Notes: generated from the sequence alone by a model not told the origin. A DNA stretch of 64,000 bases from Streptomyces cacaoi (GCF_006539165.1 NZ_BJMM01000004.1:1-64000); one strand, 5' to 3'. Numbered from the stretch's first letter, positions 18,599 to 27,836 are shown. Made by a program: numbers and translations.

Positions 18599-19312
18599 TT
18601 ACTTGATCTTGGAGACGGCCTGCTTGGCGGCCTTTTCCGCGTTCTTCTTCAGGTCGTCGGCGCTGGGCTTCTTCCCGCTCTCGAAGCCGGTGCCCTCGTA
18701 GTCGACCGTGACGACCACATTGGCCGTGCGGGCCACCAGGCGGTGCGCGTTGTACTCCTCGGACTTGTCCTTGGAGTCCTTCTTCTCCGTCTCATAGGCG
18801 ATGGAGATGGCCTCGTCGCCCACGCCGGAGACCTTCGACTCCTTCGGCTTCTTGTTCTCCTTGTTGCCGGTGGTGTCCGTGAGCTGCTGCTTCATGTACT
18901 CACCGGCGCGCTTGTCGCCCGCGCCCAGGGACTCGTCGGAGTCGAAGCGCTTGAGGGACACCGTCAGCTGCCGGTAGTCGTACTTGTCCAGGCCGCTCCA
19001 CAGGCAGCTGCCCGCGTCGTTCAGATCGCCGGAGCCGACGCGCTTTCCGGCCTCGTTCTTCGTGCCCGGGACCAGGTCCTTGACGGTGTCCTTCGACAGG
19101 GCGTCGCAGGAGTCGGGCAGCTTCTTGTACTTCGCCGGGGCGACGGTGGGCTTCGACGAGCTGGCGGAGGCCGAGGGGCTCTCCTTCTTCTCACCGTCGT
19201 CCGAGTCCGAGGAGCAGCCGGCGACCAGCAGGACGGGGAGCGCCACCGCCGTGCAGGCGAGCGTGACGGCCTTGCTCCGTCGTGGGGCGTTGCGCGTGGC
19301 GTTTCGGTGCAT
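18599..19312 (-). CDS. DUF3558 lipoprotein
   Basis: 237 residues. A signal peptide with basic start ([14 protein letters not shown]), a hydrophobic core and lipobox LLVAGC give membrane anchoring at the following Cys. A Ser/Asp/Glu/Lys linker follows, then a DUF3558 domain with two cysteines (PDSCDALS and GSCLWSG) that could form a disulphide, and the strands LTVSLKRF and VVVTVDYEG. Surface lipoprotein of unknown role. AAGGAA precedes the ATG. It is a paralogue of the next gene on this strand. Confidence 0.88.
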   Translation of the reverse strand: MHRNATRNAPRRSKAVTLACTAVALPVLLVAGCSSDSDDGEKKESPSASASSSKPTVAPAKYKKLPDSCDALSKDTVKDLVPGTKNEAGKRVGSGDLNDAGSCLWSGLDKYDYRQLTVSLKRFDSDESLGAGDKRAGEYMKQQLTDTTGNKENKKPKESKVSGVGDEAISIAYETEKKDSKDKSEEYNAHRLVARTANVVVTVDYEGTGFESGKKPSADDLKKNAEKAAKQAVSKIK

Positions 19313-19555
19313 GGTTCCTTCGCTTCCGGGGGTTCGTCGCCAGCCCCGGAGCGCGCCGGCGGGAGCCGGTGCGCCGTCCGGTGCTGGGGCGAGCTCTGGG
19401 CGAGCTCTGCGCGAGCCGGGGGGGTGGCTGTGCTCAGGGCACGGTACGTGGCGCCCGGGGCGGTGTGGGCGTTTCGTGGCAGCTCCCACAGCGTGGGAAC
19501 GGTCACGGCCGCCGGGGCCCCGCCTGCCGCGTGAGGATGCTCACGCGCGCATCGC

Positions 19556-20500
19556 TCACTCCTCCTCGTCGAACTTCGCGGCCAGCTGCTCGGCGAGCTT
19601 CCGCGCCTTGTCCTGTAGCTCGCGGCTCTCCGGGATCCGGTGCTTGTCCGTGACCCACTGGTCGTACTCGACCGTCGCAATCACGTTGGCCGTGCGGAAG
19701 ACCAGGGTGATGTCCCGGTGCAGACCGGAATCGCCGGTGTCCAGTTTGTCGTTGATGTAGGCACTGTCGCCGATGTTGTCCAGAGTACGGGGGGCCAGAT
19801 CGTCGTCCTGGCCGGGGGAGGCGCTGTCCGAGGGCTTCTTGTCGGAAGACTTCTTGTCGGAGGGCGTCGCCTTCGGAGTGCCGTCGTCGGAGGGCTCCTT
19901 GTGCGGGGACGCCTTCCCGTCGGGCGTCTTTCCGTCCTCGGGGGCGTCCTCGCTCTCGCCGGTGTCGGCCTCGTCGCTCTCCTCGCCGGGGGTGGAACCC
20001 GCCGGGATCCGTGCCTTCTCGGCCTTCGTGGCGTACAGCTGCTCCGCCTGCTCGTCGTCGCTGACCGCGGGGTCGTAGGACACGACGCGCTCGAAGTCGA
20101 TGTGCAGATGGCGGGTGCCGAGCGTGGTGGCGCTCTTCCAGCGGCAGCCGACCTTGCGGTCGGTGTCGTAGGTCACGCCGGCCTCGCCCTTGTACGGGTC
20201 GGCGCTGCTGCCCTCGTCCGGCCCCTCGCCGTCGGTTCCGTCGGACGGGGTGGCGCCGGCGCCCGGGAGCATGTCCTTGAGGGTGCCGCGGTTGACGGTG
20301 CCGCACGGCTCGGGGAGCGTCCGGTACTTGCCGGGGGCGACGGAGGCGGAGGCGGAGGCGCTGCCGGGTTTGCCGTCGTCCTCGCCGTCGGAACCGGAGG
20401 AGCCGGTGCAGGCGGAGAGGGCGCCGACGAGTGCGACGGCCACCGCGGTGTGAGTCGCGTACATCGCGTACCTGGCGTACGTCCTTGCCCTCCGCGGCAC
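19556..20500 (-). CDS. DUF3558 lipoprotein, larger paralogue
   Basis: 314 residues, the same layout as its neighbour: signal peptide, lipobox LSAC, acidic Ser/Gly linker, PEPCGTVN and VGCRWKS cysteines, strands ITLVFRTANVIATVEYD. It differs by a low-complexity insert (about 150-215) of Asp/Ser/Lys with SDKKSSDKKPSD-type repeats splitting the domain. AGGAGG lies 7 nt before the GTG. Likely a surface-exposed lipoprotein from an old duplication; function unknown. Confidence 0.87.
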   Translation of the reverse strand: MPRRARTYARYAMYATHTAVAVALVGALSACTGSSGSDGEDDGKPGSASASASVAPGKYRTLPEPCGTVNRGTLKDMLPGAGATPSDGTDGEGPDEGSSADPYKGEAGVTYDTDRKVGCRWKSATTLGTRHLHIDFERVVSYDPAVSDDEQAEQLYATKAEKARIPAGSTPGEESDEADTGESEDAPEDGKTPDGKASPHKEPSDDGTPKATPSDKKSSDKKPSDSASPGQDDDLAPRTLDNIGDSAYINDKLDTGDSGLHRDITLVFRTANVIATVEYDQWVTDKHRIPESRELQDKARKLAEQLAAKFDEEE

Positions 20501-20764
20501 GGCTGGCCTCCTGGTTCGGGTCGAGAACTGGGTCCGCCGGCACGGGCGACGGGTGCCCCAATGTCTACCGCACGCGCCGTACGGGCGTCCGGTCGGCGGG
20601 GGCTATGGCCGACGATGTCGGCCTTTTCCCCTTCGGGTGGTCCGCTGCCCATTCGAACAGCCTGCCATGGCCCTCCGCCGGGCCGGGAGGCCGGTGTGGC
20701 GGCCAACTTTCCGGGGAGTGACGGCAGTTGGCCGCGCTACACGTGAGATGCGTCACGCTGTGCC

Positions 20765-21100
20765 TCAGTTGCCCCGCGGTGCGTACATGATCACCGCCAC
20801 GCCGGCGAGGCAGACCAACGCGCCCACCACGTCCCAGCGGTCGGGGCGGAAACCGTCCATGGCCATCGCCCAGATCAGCGAGCCGGCGACGAAGACCCCG
20901 CCGTACGCCGCCAGGATCCTGCCGAAGTGGGCGTCCGGCTGGAAGGTGGCCACGAAACCGTAGACACCGAGCGCGAGGACGCCCGCCCCGATCCAGAGCC
21001 ATCCGCGGTGCTCACGTACGCCTTGCCAGACCAGCCAGGCACCGCCGATCTCGAACAGGGCGGCGAGGGCGAACAGGAGGACGGAGCGCGCAACCAACAT
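20765..21100 (-). CDS. YnfA/UPF0060 family membrane protein
   Basis: 111 residues with four predicted transmembrane helices ([66 protein letters not shown]). The [11 protein letters not shown] and [12 protein letters not shown] segments are characteristic of UPF0060. The family resembles small drug/metabolite exporters of the DMT superfamily, but substrates are not established. It lies 9 bp downstream of the monooxygenase stop on the same strand, so the two may be co-transcribed. Confidence 0.93.
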   Translation of the reverse strand: MLVARSVLLFALAALFEIGGAWLVWQGVREHRGWLWIGAGVLALGVYGFVATFQPDAHFGRILAAYGGVFVAGSLIWAMAMDGFRPDRWDVVGALVCLAGVAVIMYAPRGN

Positions 21101-21109
21101 GACCGCAGG

Positions 21110-22921
21110 TTATGCGTCGGCCCGTATGCGGTCCTTGTCCGCTCGGCCCCGGGCGGTGGGCGGGCCCGTCCATGCGGTCAGCGCCTCCTCCAGGCCGGCG
21201 GGCTCCGGGCCCTCGGCGGCCCAGGCGATATGGGCGTCCGGGCGGACCAGCAGGGTGCGCCGGCCCGGGCCCGCCGACTCCACCTGGACGAAGCGCCGGT
21301 CCGCCGGGCGGCGCGCGGCCCCACGGGGAGTGACCAGTACGAACCTGCCCTCGCGCAGGGCCTCGTACAGCCGGCCGGAGGTGAGCCGCAGATCCGGTAC
21401 ACGCTTGCCGGTCAGAGGGTGGGGCGCCGGCGCCCCACCGAGCCCGGGCAGCGGTGCCCGGCGCCCACGGCGGTGCGGCTCCTGGGACCCCGGGGAGGCG
21501 GGCGGGTAGGACAGGTGGATGCCGGAGACGGTGCCCATGGCGCGCTGGTTGAGCGCGCGGACCCGGTTGACCGCCGTGGCCGCCAGGGTGCGGACGGCGC
21601 CGCTGCCGGGGTAGCGCAGCAGGCCGAGCCGGACGAGGGCGCCGCTCGTGCGCACCATCAGGGCGCCGATGGGGCGGCGTTCCGCCTCGTAGGTGTCCAG
21701 CAGGGCGTCCGCCGCGCGTGCGGACGCGGCCTCGCCGCCCGCCGCCTGCGCCGCCTCCAGGGCCCGGACGAGTTTCCAGCTGAGGTTCGCGGCGTCCTGG
21801 AGCCCGGTGTTGAGGCCGAGTCCGCCGGCGGGGGAGTGGACGTGTGCGGCGTCCCCCGCCAGGAAGGCGCGCCCCACCCGGTAGGCAGGGGCCTGGCGTT
21901 CGTCACTGCGGAACCGGGAGATCCAGCGGGGATCGCGCATACCGAAGTCCGAACCCATCGCGGAGCGGACCGTCTCCCGTACCTCTGCCAGCTCCACCGG
22001 TGCGTCGTCGGGCAGTTGACGGTTCCGGTCCCAGCCCATGACGCGGTACCAGCCGTCCCCGAAGGAGCCGACCAGGGCGAACGTCTGCCCGGAGGCCGAG
22101 ACGACGAAGGGGTCGCGGGGCGGGGCGTCCAGCCGGACGTCCGCCAGAACCAGCGAGCGGAGGACGGGCCTGCCGGGGAAGGGGACACCCAGCTCGCGGC
22201 GGACGGTGCTGTGCGCACCGTCGGCGCCCACGAGGTACCCGGCCCGCAGGGTGTGCACGCCGTCGGGCTGCCGCACCTCGATCTCGACGCCCCCGGGGCG
22301 GTGCCGCAGGGCGGTCATCCGTGCGCCGTACCGGAAGTCGACGCCGGCGGCGCGGGCCCGGCGCTCCAGCAGCCGCTCGACCACGTACTGCCCGACGATC
22401 AGGACGAAGGGGAAGCGCGTCGGCAGCGTCGTGGGGTGCAGCGTGGCGTTGCCGAACAGGCGTAGCCGGTCGATCGGATGGCCGGCCTCGACGAGTTCGT
22501 CCGCCAGGCCGCGGGCGTCCAGCTGTTCCAGCGTCCGGGCGTGCACGACGAGGGCGCGGGTGAGGTTGCCGACCGCCGCGTCCCGCTCCTCGACGAGGGT
22601 GACGCGGCGCCCGGCCGCCGCCAGGTCCCCGGCGAGCAGCAGGCCCGTGGGCCCCGCGCCGACGACGAGAACCTCCGGCTCGGGCGGTGCGCGGTGCTCC
22701 CCCTGGCCCGGCGCGGGCGCGGGCCCCGTCCGCGAGGAGCCGTCGTCACCGGAGGAGGTGCGGTAACCGTCGGAGCCGACGGTGTCGGCGGGGCTGTCGG
22801 AGCTGCCGGGGTCGCCGGAACTGCCGGAACTGCCGGAGCGGGTGGGGGGCTTCCGGTTGTTGGGGTCGGGAGGGGTGTCGGAAGCGGGGTGGAGGGCGGA
22901 GTACGGGCGGGAACGTGCCAT
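21110..22921 (-). CDS. FAD-dependent aromatic hydroxylase-type monooxygenase
   Basis: 603 residues. After an ~80-residue Ser/Gly/Asp/Pro-rich leader the FAD-binding domain starts with VLVVGAGPTGLLLAGDLA, followed by the DG motif (VGADGAHSTVR) and the GD motif (FLAGDAAHVHSPAGGLGLN), the three marks of group A flavin hydroxylases (PheA/UbiH-like). A thioredoxin-like C-terminal part (PDLRL, VLVRPDAHIAW) completes it. It should hydroxylate an aromatic or polyketide substrate with NAD(P)H and O2. GGGGAGG precedes the ATG. Divergent from a TetR gene across a repeat-rich operator region, so probably controlled by it. Confidence 0.92.
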   Translation of the reverse strand: MARSRPYSALHPASDTPPDPNNRKPPTRSGSSGSSGDPGSSDSPADTVGSDGYRTSSGDDGSSRTGPAPAPGQGEHRAPPEPEVLVVGAGPTGLLLAGDLAAAGRRVTLVEERDAAVGNLTRALVVHARTLEQLDARGLADELVEAGHPIDRLRLFGNATLHPTTLPTRFPFVLIVGQYVVERLLERRARAAGVDFRYGARMTALRHRPGGVEIEVRQPDGVHTLRAGYLVGADGAHSTVRRELGVPFPGRPVLRSLVLADVRLDAPPRDPFVVSASGQTFALVGSFGDGWYRVMGWDRNRQLPDDAPVELAEVRETVRSAMGSDFGMRDPRWISRFRSDERQAPAYRVGRAFLAGDAAHVHSPAGGLGLNTGLQDAANLSWKLVRALEAAQAAGGEAASARAADALLDTYEAERRPIGALMVRTSGALVRLGLLRYPGSGAVRTLAATAVNRVRALNQRAMGTVSGIHLSYPPASPGSQEPHRRGRRAPLPGLGGAPAPHPLTGKRVPDLRLTSGRLYEALREGRFVLVTPRGAARRPADRRFVQVESAGPGRRTLLVRPDAHIAWAAEGPEPAGLEEALTAWTGPPTARGRADKDRIRADA

Positions 22922-23066
22922 GGCTGCCTCCCCGAGTGATCGGGCGTGTCAGCGGATGTCGTCGGGTGCCGGTGTTGCCTGATCAGTGGATGTCGGTGGC
23001 CGGTAGTGGGTCGCAGGGGAGGGCGCGGGGCCGCACGGGAGCCGGTGAGGCGGCGACGCCCGGTGG

Positions 23067-23149
23067 TCGATGCCCGGTGGTCAACGGCGGTGCTCAACAG
23101 CGCTGGTCAAACAGGGCTGGTCAACACGGGTCAACGCCTGGTGGCCAAC
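23067..23149. repeat. array of GGTCAAC-like half-sites
   Basis: TCAAC or close variants (TCGAT, TCAAA, CCAAC), usually preceded by TGG or GGG, begin at 23067, 23081, 23094, 23107, 23121, 23131 and 23145. Spacing is 14, 13, 13, 14, 10 and 14 nt. The last copy is the left arm of the first TetR-type dyad. Same-orientation half-sites suggest repeated binding by one protein. Confidence 0.7.
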
Positions 23150-23203
23150 GCTTGTTGGCACCACCGTAAGCGGCGGCGCGATGGCGTGTCAACGCTCGTT
23201 GGC
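23144..23203. promoter_or_regulatory. paired operators for the divergent TetR regulator
   Basis: GCCAAC-GCTT-GTTGGC (23144-23159) is a perfect 16-bp dyad with 4-nt spacer; GTCAAC-GCTC-GTTGGC (23188-23203) repeats it with one mismatch. Centres are 44 bp apart, about four helical turns. The second ends just before a -10 like TACAGT (23205-23210), so a bound repressor would block the regulator's own promoter. Confidence 0.8.
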
Positions 23204-23217
23204 CTACAGTTGTGGGC

Positions 23218-23853
23218 ATGGACGGAGCCGAGGCCGCACAGGGCGAGGAGCAGCGGGGTGACCCGCCGGAGGCGCCCCGGCGCCGGTCGGACGAGACGCG
23301 GGCCGCGATCCTGCGGGCGGCCCGGGACCGCTTCGCCGCCGACGGCTACGAGCGCGCCACGATCCGTCTGATCGCCCGCGAGGCCGGCATCGACCCGTCG
23401 ATGGTGATGCGGTACTACGGCAACAAGTCGGGCCTGTTCGCGGCCGCCGTCGAGTTCGACCTGAAGATGCCGGACGTCTACTACATCCCGCGCCGGCACG
23501 TGGGCGCGATGCTGGTGCGGCACTTCCTCTCCCGCTGGGAGCAGGACGAGACGCTGACCGCGCTGCTGCGCGTGGGCGCCACCAATCCCGAGGGCGCCGA
23601 GGAGATGCGGCGGATCTTCCGCACGCAGTTGCGCCCCCTGGCCGACGAACTGTCCCCGGATGCCGAGGAGGCGGCCACCCGCTCGGCGCTCGCGGCCTCC
23701 CAGATCCTGGGCATGGCGCTGTGCCGGTACGTCCTTCAGCTGCCGCCCGCGGTGGACATGAGCCACGAGGAGATCGTCCGCTGGCTCGGGCCGACGATCC
23801 AGCGGTACCTCACGGGGGACGCGCCGCCTCCCCCGCCCGACGAGGCGGGCTGA
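23218..23853 (+). CDS. TetR family transcriptional regulator
   Basis: 211 residues. The helix-turn-helix region is TIRLIAREAGIDPSMVMRYYGNKSGLFAAAV (about 45-75), preceded by helix 1 AILRAARDRFAADGYE. The ligand domain contains a HVGAMLVRHFL and MALCRYVLQLPP segment seen in many Streptomyces TetR proteins. The ATG at 23218 lies 7 nt after a -10 like TACAGT, so the message is probably leaderless; a GTG two codons upstream is possible. It is divergent from the FAD monooxygenase, its probable target, with two dyads between. The ligand may be the hydroxylase substrate. Confidence 0.92.
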   Translation: MDGAEAAQGEEQRGDPPEAPRRRSDETRAAILRAARDRFAADGYERATIRLIAREAGIDPSMVMRYYGNKSGLFAAAVEFDLKMPDVYYIPRRHVGAMLVRHFLSRWEQDETLTALLRVGATNPEGAEEMRRIFRTQLRPLADELSPDAEEAATRSALAASQILGMALCRYVLQLPPAVDMSHEEIVRWLGPTIQRYLTGDAPPPPPDEAG

Positions 23854-23922
23854 GCCTCCGCCGCCGCCCCTTTCTTTCCCCGTCGCCGTCTCCCCCTCTC
23901 CTGACGGCCGCCCGTCCGGGGC

Positions 23923-24011
23923 GGGTTGTCGGGGTGTCCGGGGTGGTGCGGCGGTGTCGTGGGTACCGGTGCGGGGGTCGAGTCGCCCGGCTTGTCCGTA
24001 CCCGACAACCC
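23923..24011 (+). repeat. long-range 11-bp inverted repeat
   Basis: GGGTTGTCGGG at 23923-23933 and CCCGACAACCC at 24001-24011 are exact complements enclosing 67 nt that can fold further. It lies about 300 bp upstream of the transporter start and could be an RNA element, or the terminator of the preceding tetR gene. Confidence 0.4.
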
Positions 24012-24148
24012 TTCCGTGTTCCGGCTCTGCAAAGAAGTACCACCGGGCGGCTCCGACAGGGCTCCTGGCCGGGTAGTGCGCCCTAGGCTTGCCGGGTCCC
24101 TGTCGCGCGCAGGTCGTGATCATGACACCTGAAAGGGAGTCAGGACCT

Positions 24149-24277
24149 GTGAGCACACCGGAAATCGGCGAAGCAAGCGGGAGTTCGAGGCGTCCGGGCC
24201 CGGCGGGGAGGCCCGGTCACCGCCACCGCGTGCGCGTGGCGGCGTCCCGAAGCCCTTGCGGAAACCGTGACAAGTGA
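24149..24277 (+). CDS. possible small leader ORF before the BCCT gene
   Basis: A 42-codon frame starting GTG (MSTPEIGEASGSSRRPG onward, ending SPCGNRDK) follows a good ribosome site, AAAGGGAG, 10 nt upstream. It ends 38 nt before the transporter start. The sequence is Arg/Gly/Ser-rich and matches nothing I know; it may be a leader peptide or chance. Confidence 0.3.
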   Translation: MSTPEIGEASGSSRRPGPAGRPGHRHRVRVAASRSPCGNRDK

Positions 24278-24315
24278 AGGTCCGGAGTTCACCGGAGGAA
24301 GGGCGATAGACAGAC

Positions 24316-26154
24316 GTGAAACCTGAGACAGAGGAGGCGTACGCCTCCAGCGGGGGACTGACCCGGGGGCCGCAGACCGACCGCGTCGTGTTCGGCGTCA
24401 CGGCGGCATTGACGCTCGCCTTCGTGATCTGGGGCGGGGCGGCGACGGATTCCCTGGAAGACGTCTCGACGAAACTGCTCAACGGCACCATGCACAACGG
24501 AGGCTGGGCCTTCGTACTGGCGGCCACGGGCTTTGTGATCTTCTCCCTGTGGCTCGCCTTCAGCCGCTACGGGAAGATCACCCTCGGCAAGGAGGGCGAG
24601 GAGCCGGAGTTCAAGACCGTCTCCTGGGTCGCGATGATGTTCAGCGCCGGTATGGGCATCGGGCTGATGTTCTACGGCGTGAGCGAGCCGTTGACCCACT
24701 TCTCCGAACCACCGCCCGGTACCAACCCGGCGAACAAGGCCGAGGCGATGGAGACCTCCCTCGCCACGACCCTCTTCCACTGGACGCTCCACCCGTGGGC
24801 CATCTACGCGGTCGTGGGGCTGGCCATCGCCTACAGCTGCTTCCGGCGCGGGCGCCGGCAGACCATAAGCGCCGTGTTCACCCCGCTGATCGGCAAGCGG
24901 AACGCCAACGGCGCCTTCGGCAAGGTCATCGACATCCTGGCGATCTTCGCGACGCTCTTCGGATCCGCTGCCTCGCTGGGCCTGGGCGCCTTGCAGATCC
25001 GCAGCGGTATCAAGGAAGTCGGCTGGATGGACAACGTCAGCCAGGGGATCCTGGTGGCGATCATCGCCGTGCTGACCGTCGCCTTCGTCGCCTCGGCCGT
25101 CTCGGGGGTGGCCAAGGGCATCCAGTGGCTGTCCAACATCAACATGGTGCTGGCCGGTCTGCTGGTGGTCTTCCTGTTCGTCGTCGGGCCGACGATCCTC
25201 ATGCTGAACATGATCCCGACCTCGCTCGGCGGGTTCATCGGCGATCTGCCGCAGCTGGTCGGTCGCACGGACGCGAGCAGCGGCAAGGGCGTCGCGGACT
25301 GGCTGGGCAGCTGGACGGTCTTCTACTGGGCGTGGTGGATCTCCTGGACGCCCTTCGTGGGCATGTTCATCGCCCGCATCAGCCGCGGCCGTACGATCCG
25401 CCAGTTCGTCGGCGGCGTCATCCTGGTCCCCAGCGTCGTGAGCCTCATCTGGTTCGCGATCTTCGGCGGTACCGCCATGGACCTGGAGGCCAACGGCGCG
25501 GGGCTCGCCAAGGAGGCGACCCAGGAGGGCCAGCTGTTCGGAGTGCTGAACGAGTATCCGATCGCGAGCGCCACCAGCCTCGTGGTGATGATCCTCGTCG
25601 CGATCTTCTTCGTCTCCGGCGCCGACGCCGCCTCGATCGTCATGGGCACGCTCTCGCAGAAGGGCACCATGGAGCCGAGCCGGCTCGTCGTCATCATCTG
25701 GGGCGTCCTCACGGGTGCGGTCGCCGCAATCATGCTGCTCATCGGCGGGGGCGGGGACAAGGCGCTCGAAGGACTCAAGAACCTCACCATCCTGGTCGCG
25801 GTGCCGTTCACGATCGTGATGATCGGCCTGTGCATCGCGCTCACCAAGGATCTGCGCCGCGACCCGCTCATCGTGGTGGGCGAGCGCGGTGAGGAGGCCG
25901 TCGGCAGCGCCGTCATCGCCGGACACGAGCTGTACGACGGCGACTTCGAGTTCCGGATCGGCCCGGCGGCGCCCGAGCCCTCCCTCCAGGCCACCGATGT
26001 CGCCTCCCTCAACCCGGAGGCGGACGAGCTGGAGCAGACCGGTCAGGAGGAGAAGACCGGGGCGGAAGAGGGGGCCGGGTCAGCGGAGTCCGGCCACGAT
26101 CCGGGCGGGGACGGCCCCGAGGACGAGCCGGGGCCCGGGCGGAAGGAGAGCTGA
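24316..26154 (+). CDS. BCCT family betaine/choline/carnitine transporter
   Basis: 612 residues with about 12 transmembrane helices. The Gly-rich TM3 motif GMGIGLMFYGVSEPLTHF and the TM8 signature WAWWISWTPFVGMFIARISRGRT identify the betaine-choline-carnitine transporter family; the Met-Gly-Ile-Gly form is that of Na+-coupled BetP-like carriers. The TM6-7 region and IRQF follow. The acidic Glu/Gly/Pro C-terminal tail (about 75 residues) may act in osmotic sensing as the BetP tail does, though BetP's is basic. GTG start; GGAGGAAGG lies 15 nt upstream, rather far. Probable role: uptake of compatible solutes. Carnitine genes lie 36 kb away, not in an operon. Confidence 0.93.
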   Translation: MKPETEEAYASSGGLTRGPQTDRVVFGVTAALTLAFVIWGGAATDSLEDVSTKLLNGTMHNGGWAFVLAATGFVIFSLWLAFSRYGKITLGKEGEEPEFKTVSWVAMMFSAGMGIGLMFYGVSEPLTHFSEPPPGTNPANKAEAMETSLATTLFHWTLHPWAIYAVVGLAIAYSCFRRGRRQTISAVFTPLIGKRNANGAFGKVIDILAIFATLFGSAASLGLGALQIRSGIKEVGWMDNVSQGILVAIIAVLTVAFVASAVSGVAKGIQWLSNINMVLAGLLVVFLFVVGPTILMLNMIPTSLGGFIGDLPQLVGRTDASSGKGVADWLGSWTVFYWAWWISWTPFVGMFIARISRGRTIRQFVGGVILVPSVVSLIWFAIFGGTAMDLEANGAGLAKEATQEGQLFGVLNEYPIASATSLVVMILVAIFFVSGADAASIVMGTLSQKGTMEPSRLVVIIWGVLTGAVAAIMLLIGGGGDKALEGLKNLTILVAVPFTIVMIGLCIALTKDLRRDPLIVVGERGEEAVGSAVIAGHELYDGDFEFRIGPAAPEPSLQATDVASLNPEADELEQTGQEEKTGAEEGAGSAESGHDPGGDGPEDEPGPGRKES

Positions 26155-26186
26155 ACCGGTTCACCGTACGGCCCGGCCGAGGCCGT

Positions 26187-26223
26187 CGGCGCCCCGCGGC
26201 GGACGGACCGCCGCGGGGCGCCG
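26187..26223. terminator. bidirectional terminator, BCCT gene / DUF389 gene
   Basis: A perfect 16-bp stem, starting CGGCGCCCCGCGGCGG at 26187 and closing at 26208-26223, encloses the loop ACGGA. It lies between convergent gene ends. No T-tract. Confidence 0.85.
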
Positions 26224-26281
26224 GTGTGTCCGGGCCGGTCCGTGCGCGCCCGGCCGTCGCGATGCGGAACTCCCGGCCGGG

Positions 26282-27229
26282 TCAGGGGTGTTGCACGGGC
26301 CCGGTGCGGCGGCGCCGGCGCTCCCAGAAGTGTTTCTGGCACAGCAGGGTGAGCGTGCCCGCCAGCACGATGCCGGCCAGGTTCACCCCGAGCTGGACGA
26401 ACGACCCCCAGGTCTCCCGCATGTTGCCGTAGCCGAGGGCCAGCGCGGCGTTGGCGGCGGCCGGCACCGTCGTCACGGAGATCGCGACGCCCACCAGGGC
26501 ACCGGACTTGGACGAGGTGAGCGACACGATGCCCGCGACGCCCGCCAGCAGCGCCACCACGAACGAGGTCTTGTCGGGCTGCCAGACGAACTCGCTGACG
26601 GGGTGCGGCCTGGCGAAGTCGGCGTAGGAGAACAGCCCGAGCGCGTCCATCAGCACACTGAACCCGCCCGTCAGCGCCATCGCCACCGGGAAGCCGGCCA
26701 GCAGCGCGACGAGGGAGCGCAGCAGCAGCCGGGGCGCCCGGCGGACCAGCGCCGTGCACACCCCGGCCAGCGGGCCGAACTCCGGGCCCACCACCATCGC
26801 GCCGACGATCAGGATCGCGCTGTCGGCGAGGATGCCGCAGGCCGCCAGCATCGTCGCCACCGTGAGAAAGGTGAGGTAGGTGACGGTGAGCCCGGACTCC
26901 TCGTGCGTGGCGCCGGCCAGCGACTCCCACAGCACCGCGTCGACGCCCTCGCCCGGCGCCTCCTCCTCCGCGCGTTCGGCACGCCGGGAGAGGGACAGAT
27001 CGATGTTCTCGACGGCGATGGCCCCGTCCTGGTCCAGGCCCAACGCGCGCAGCTGTTGGAGGAGTTCGTCGCCCGCCTCACGCGCCACGTCGCACAGCAC
27101 GACATCGCCCGCCGGGGCGCGGGCCGCGCCCTCCAGAACCGCCAGGTGGGTGGCGCCGACCGTGGACTCGACGAGAGCGACGACGGCGGGCGTCCGGTCC
27201 GGTGGCGAGATCAACCGCAGATGCAGCAT
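26282..27229 (-). CDS. DUF389 domain membrane protein
   Basis: 315 residues. The N-terminal ~120 residues are a soluble ferredoxin-like domain (MLHLRLISPPDRT; GDVVLCDVAREAGDELLQQL); the rest is the DUF389 membrane part with five or six helices and the conserved IVGAMVVGPEFGPLAGVC and VGVAISVTTVPAAAN segments. Related proteins are called TIGR00341/TIGR00271-type hydrophobic proteins; function is not established. The basic C-terminus (ERRRRRTG) is cytoplasmic. Convergent with the BCCT gene; not obviously part of an operon. Confidence 0.9.
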   Translation of the reverse strand: MLHLRLISPPDRTPAVVALVESTVGATHLAVLEGAARAPAGDVVLCDVAREAGDELLQQLRALGLDQDGAIAVENIDLSLSRRAERAEEEAPGEGVDAVLWESLAGATHEESGLTVTYLTFLTVATMLAACGILADSAILIVGAMVVGPEFGPLAGVCTALVRRAPRLLLRSLVALLAGFPVAMALTGGFSVLMDALGLFSYADFARPHPVSEFVWQPDKTSFVVALLAGVAGIVSLTSSKSGALVGVAISVTTVPAAANAALALGYGNMRETWGSFVQLGVNLAGIVLAGTLTLLCQKHFWERRRRRTGPVQHP

Positions 27230-27407
27230 GGGGCGAGGCTAGACGGAGCGCGCGACGCTCCGTGCCGTGCGGGGGAGTTGGGCCCTCGGGCCGACCGTGC
27301 CCGGCTCGCCCGGGCGCTCGTGCGGGGCCCCGAGCGCGCGGGACACGGGCTGTCCGTGCGCACCGGGGGCCGCGTCAGGAGCGGAAGTGCGTGTGGCCGG
27401 CGGGGGA

Positions 27408-27836
27408 TCAGGGCCAGACCAGGCAGTACGCCTGGTGGCCCGCCTCGTGCAGGCGGTCGGAGAAGTCCTGCCACCGGTGCAGGAGTTGGTAGACGCTGAA
27501 GGCGTCCTGGGGGCCGGCGCGGTCCGGGACCGTGGACCAGATGAAGGCCGCGGCGCCCACCGATTCCTCGCCGATGCCGCGCAGCGGGTCGACGACCGTC
27601 ATCGGCAGCTTCACCACGGCGTAGTCGGGGTGCAGGACGACGAGTTCGAGCGGGGGCACGCGGTTGAGGGGTATGCCCTCGATTCCGGTGAGCACCATCG
27701 CCGCCATCGTCTCGGGCTTGATCTTGGTGAACATGCCCTGTCCCAACTCGTCCCCGCCCAGCTCCTCCGGGCGCATCGAGATGGGAACGCGAGCGGCTGT
27801 GGCGCCATCCGGTGCCCCGAAGTACTTGTAGGTCAC
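27408..27836 (-). CDS. conserved hypothetical protein next to hemL
   Basis: 142 residues, no signal peptide or membrane span. It contains [43 protein letters not shown] and a C-terminal [20 protein letters not shown], predicted mixed alpha/beta. I do not recognise a catalytic motif or a named family. The GTG at 27836 is chosen as the conserved-looking sequence starts there ([13 protein letters not shown]); GTG 27842 with AGGGGTGG upstream is an alternative. Divergent from hemL across 321 bp. Confidence 0.75.
   Translation of the reverse strand: MTYKYFGAPDGATAARVPISMRPEELGGDELGQGMFTKIKPETMAAMVLTGIEGIPLNRVPPLELVVLHPDYAVVKLPMTVVDPLRGIGEESVGAAAFIWSTVPDRAGPQDAFSVYQLLHRWQDFSDRLHEAGHQAYCLVWP

Larger units (their letters stand above)
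23854..24315 (+). other. 462-bp region ahead of the BCCT transporter
   Basis: No major gene. Contents: an 11-bp long-range inverted repeat (23923-23933 with 24001-24011), an AT-richer patch near 24010-24060 where a promoter could lie, and a possible 42-codon frame at 24149-24277. I looked for c-di-AMP (ydaO) riboswitch core motifs and did not find them. Confidence 0.5.

Noticed and set aside
23067..23149. CRISPR-like spacing of repeats
   Set aside because: The repeated unit is only about 5-7 nt, with 13-14 nt spacing and no cas genes; it fits regulator half-sites.
23854..24315. c-di-AMP (ydaO) riboswitch before the BCCT gene
   Set aside because: The conserved core sequences of that class are not present in the region.
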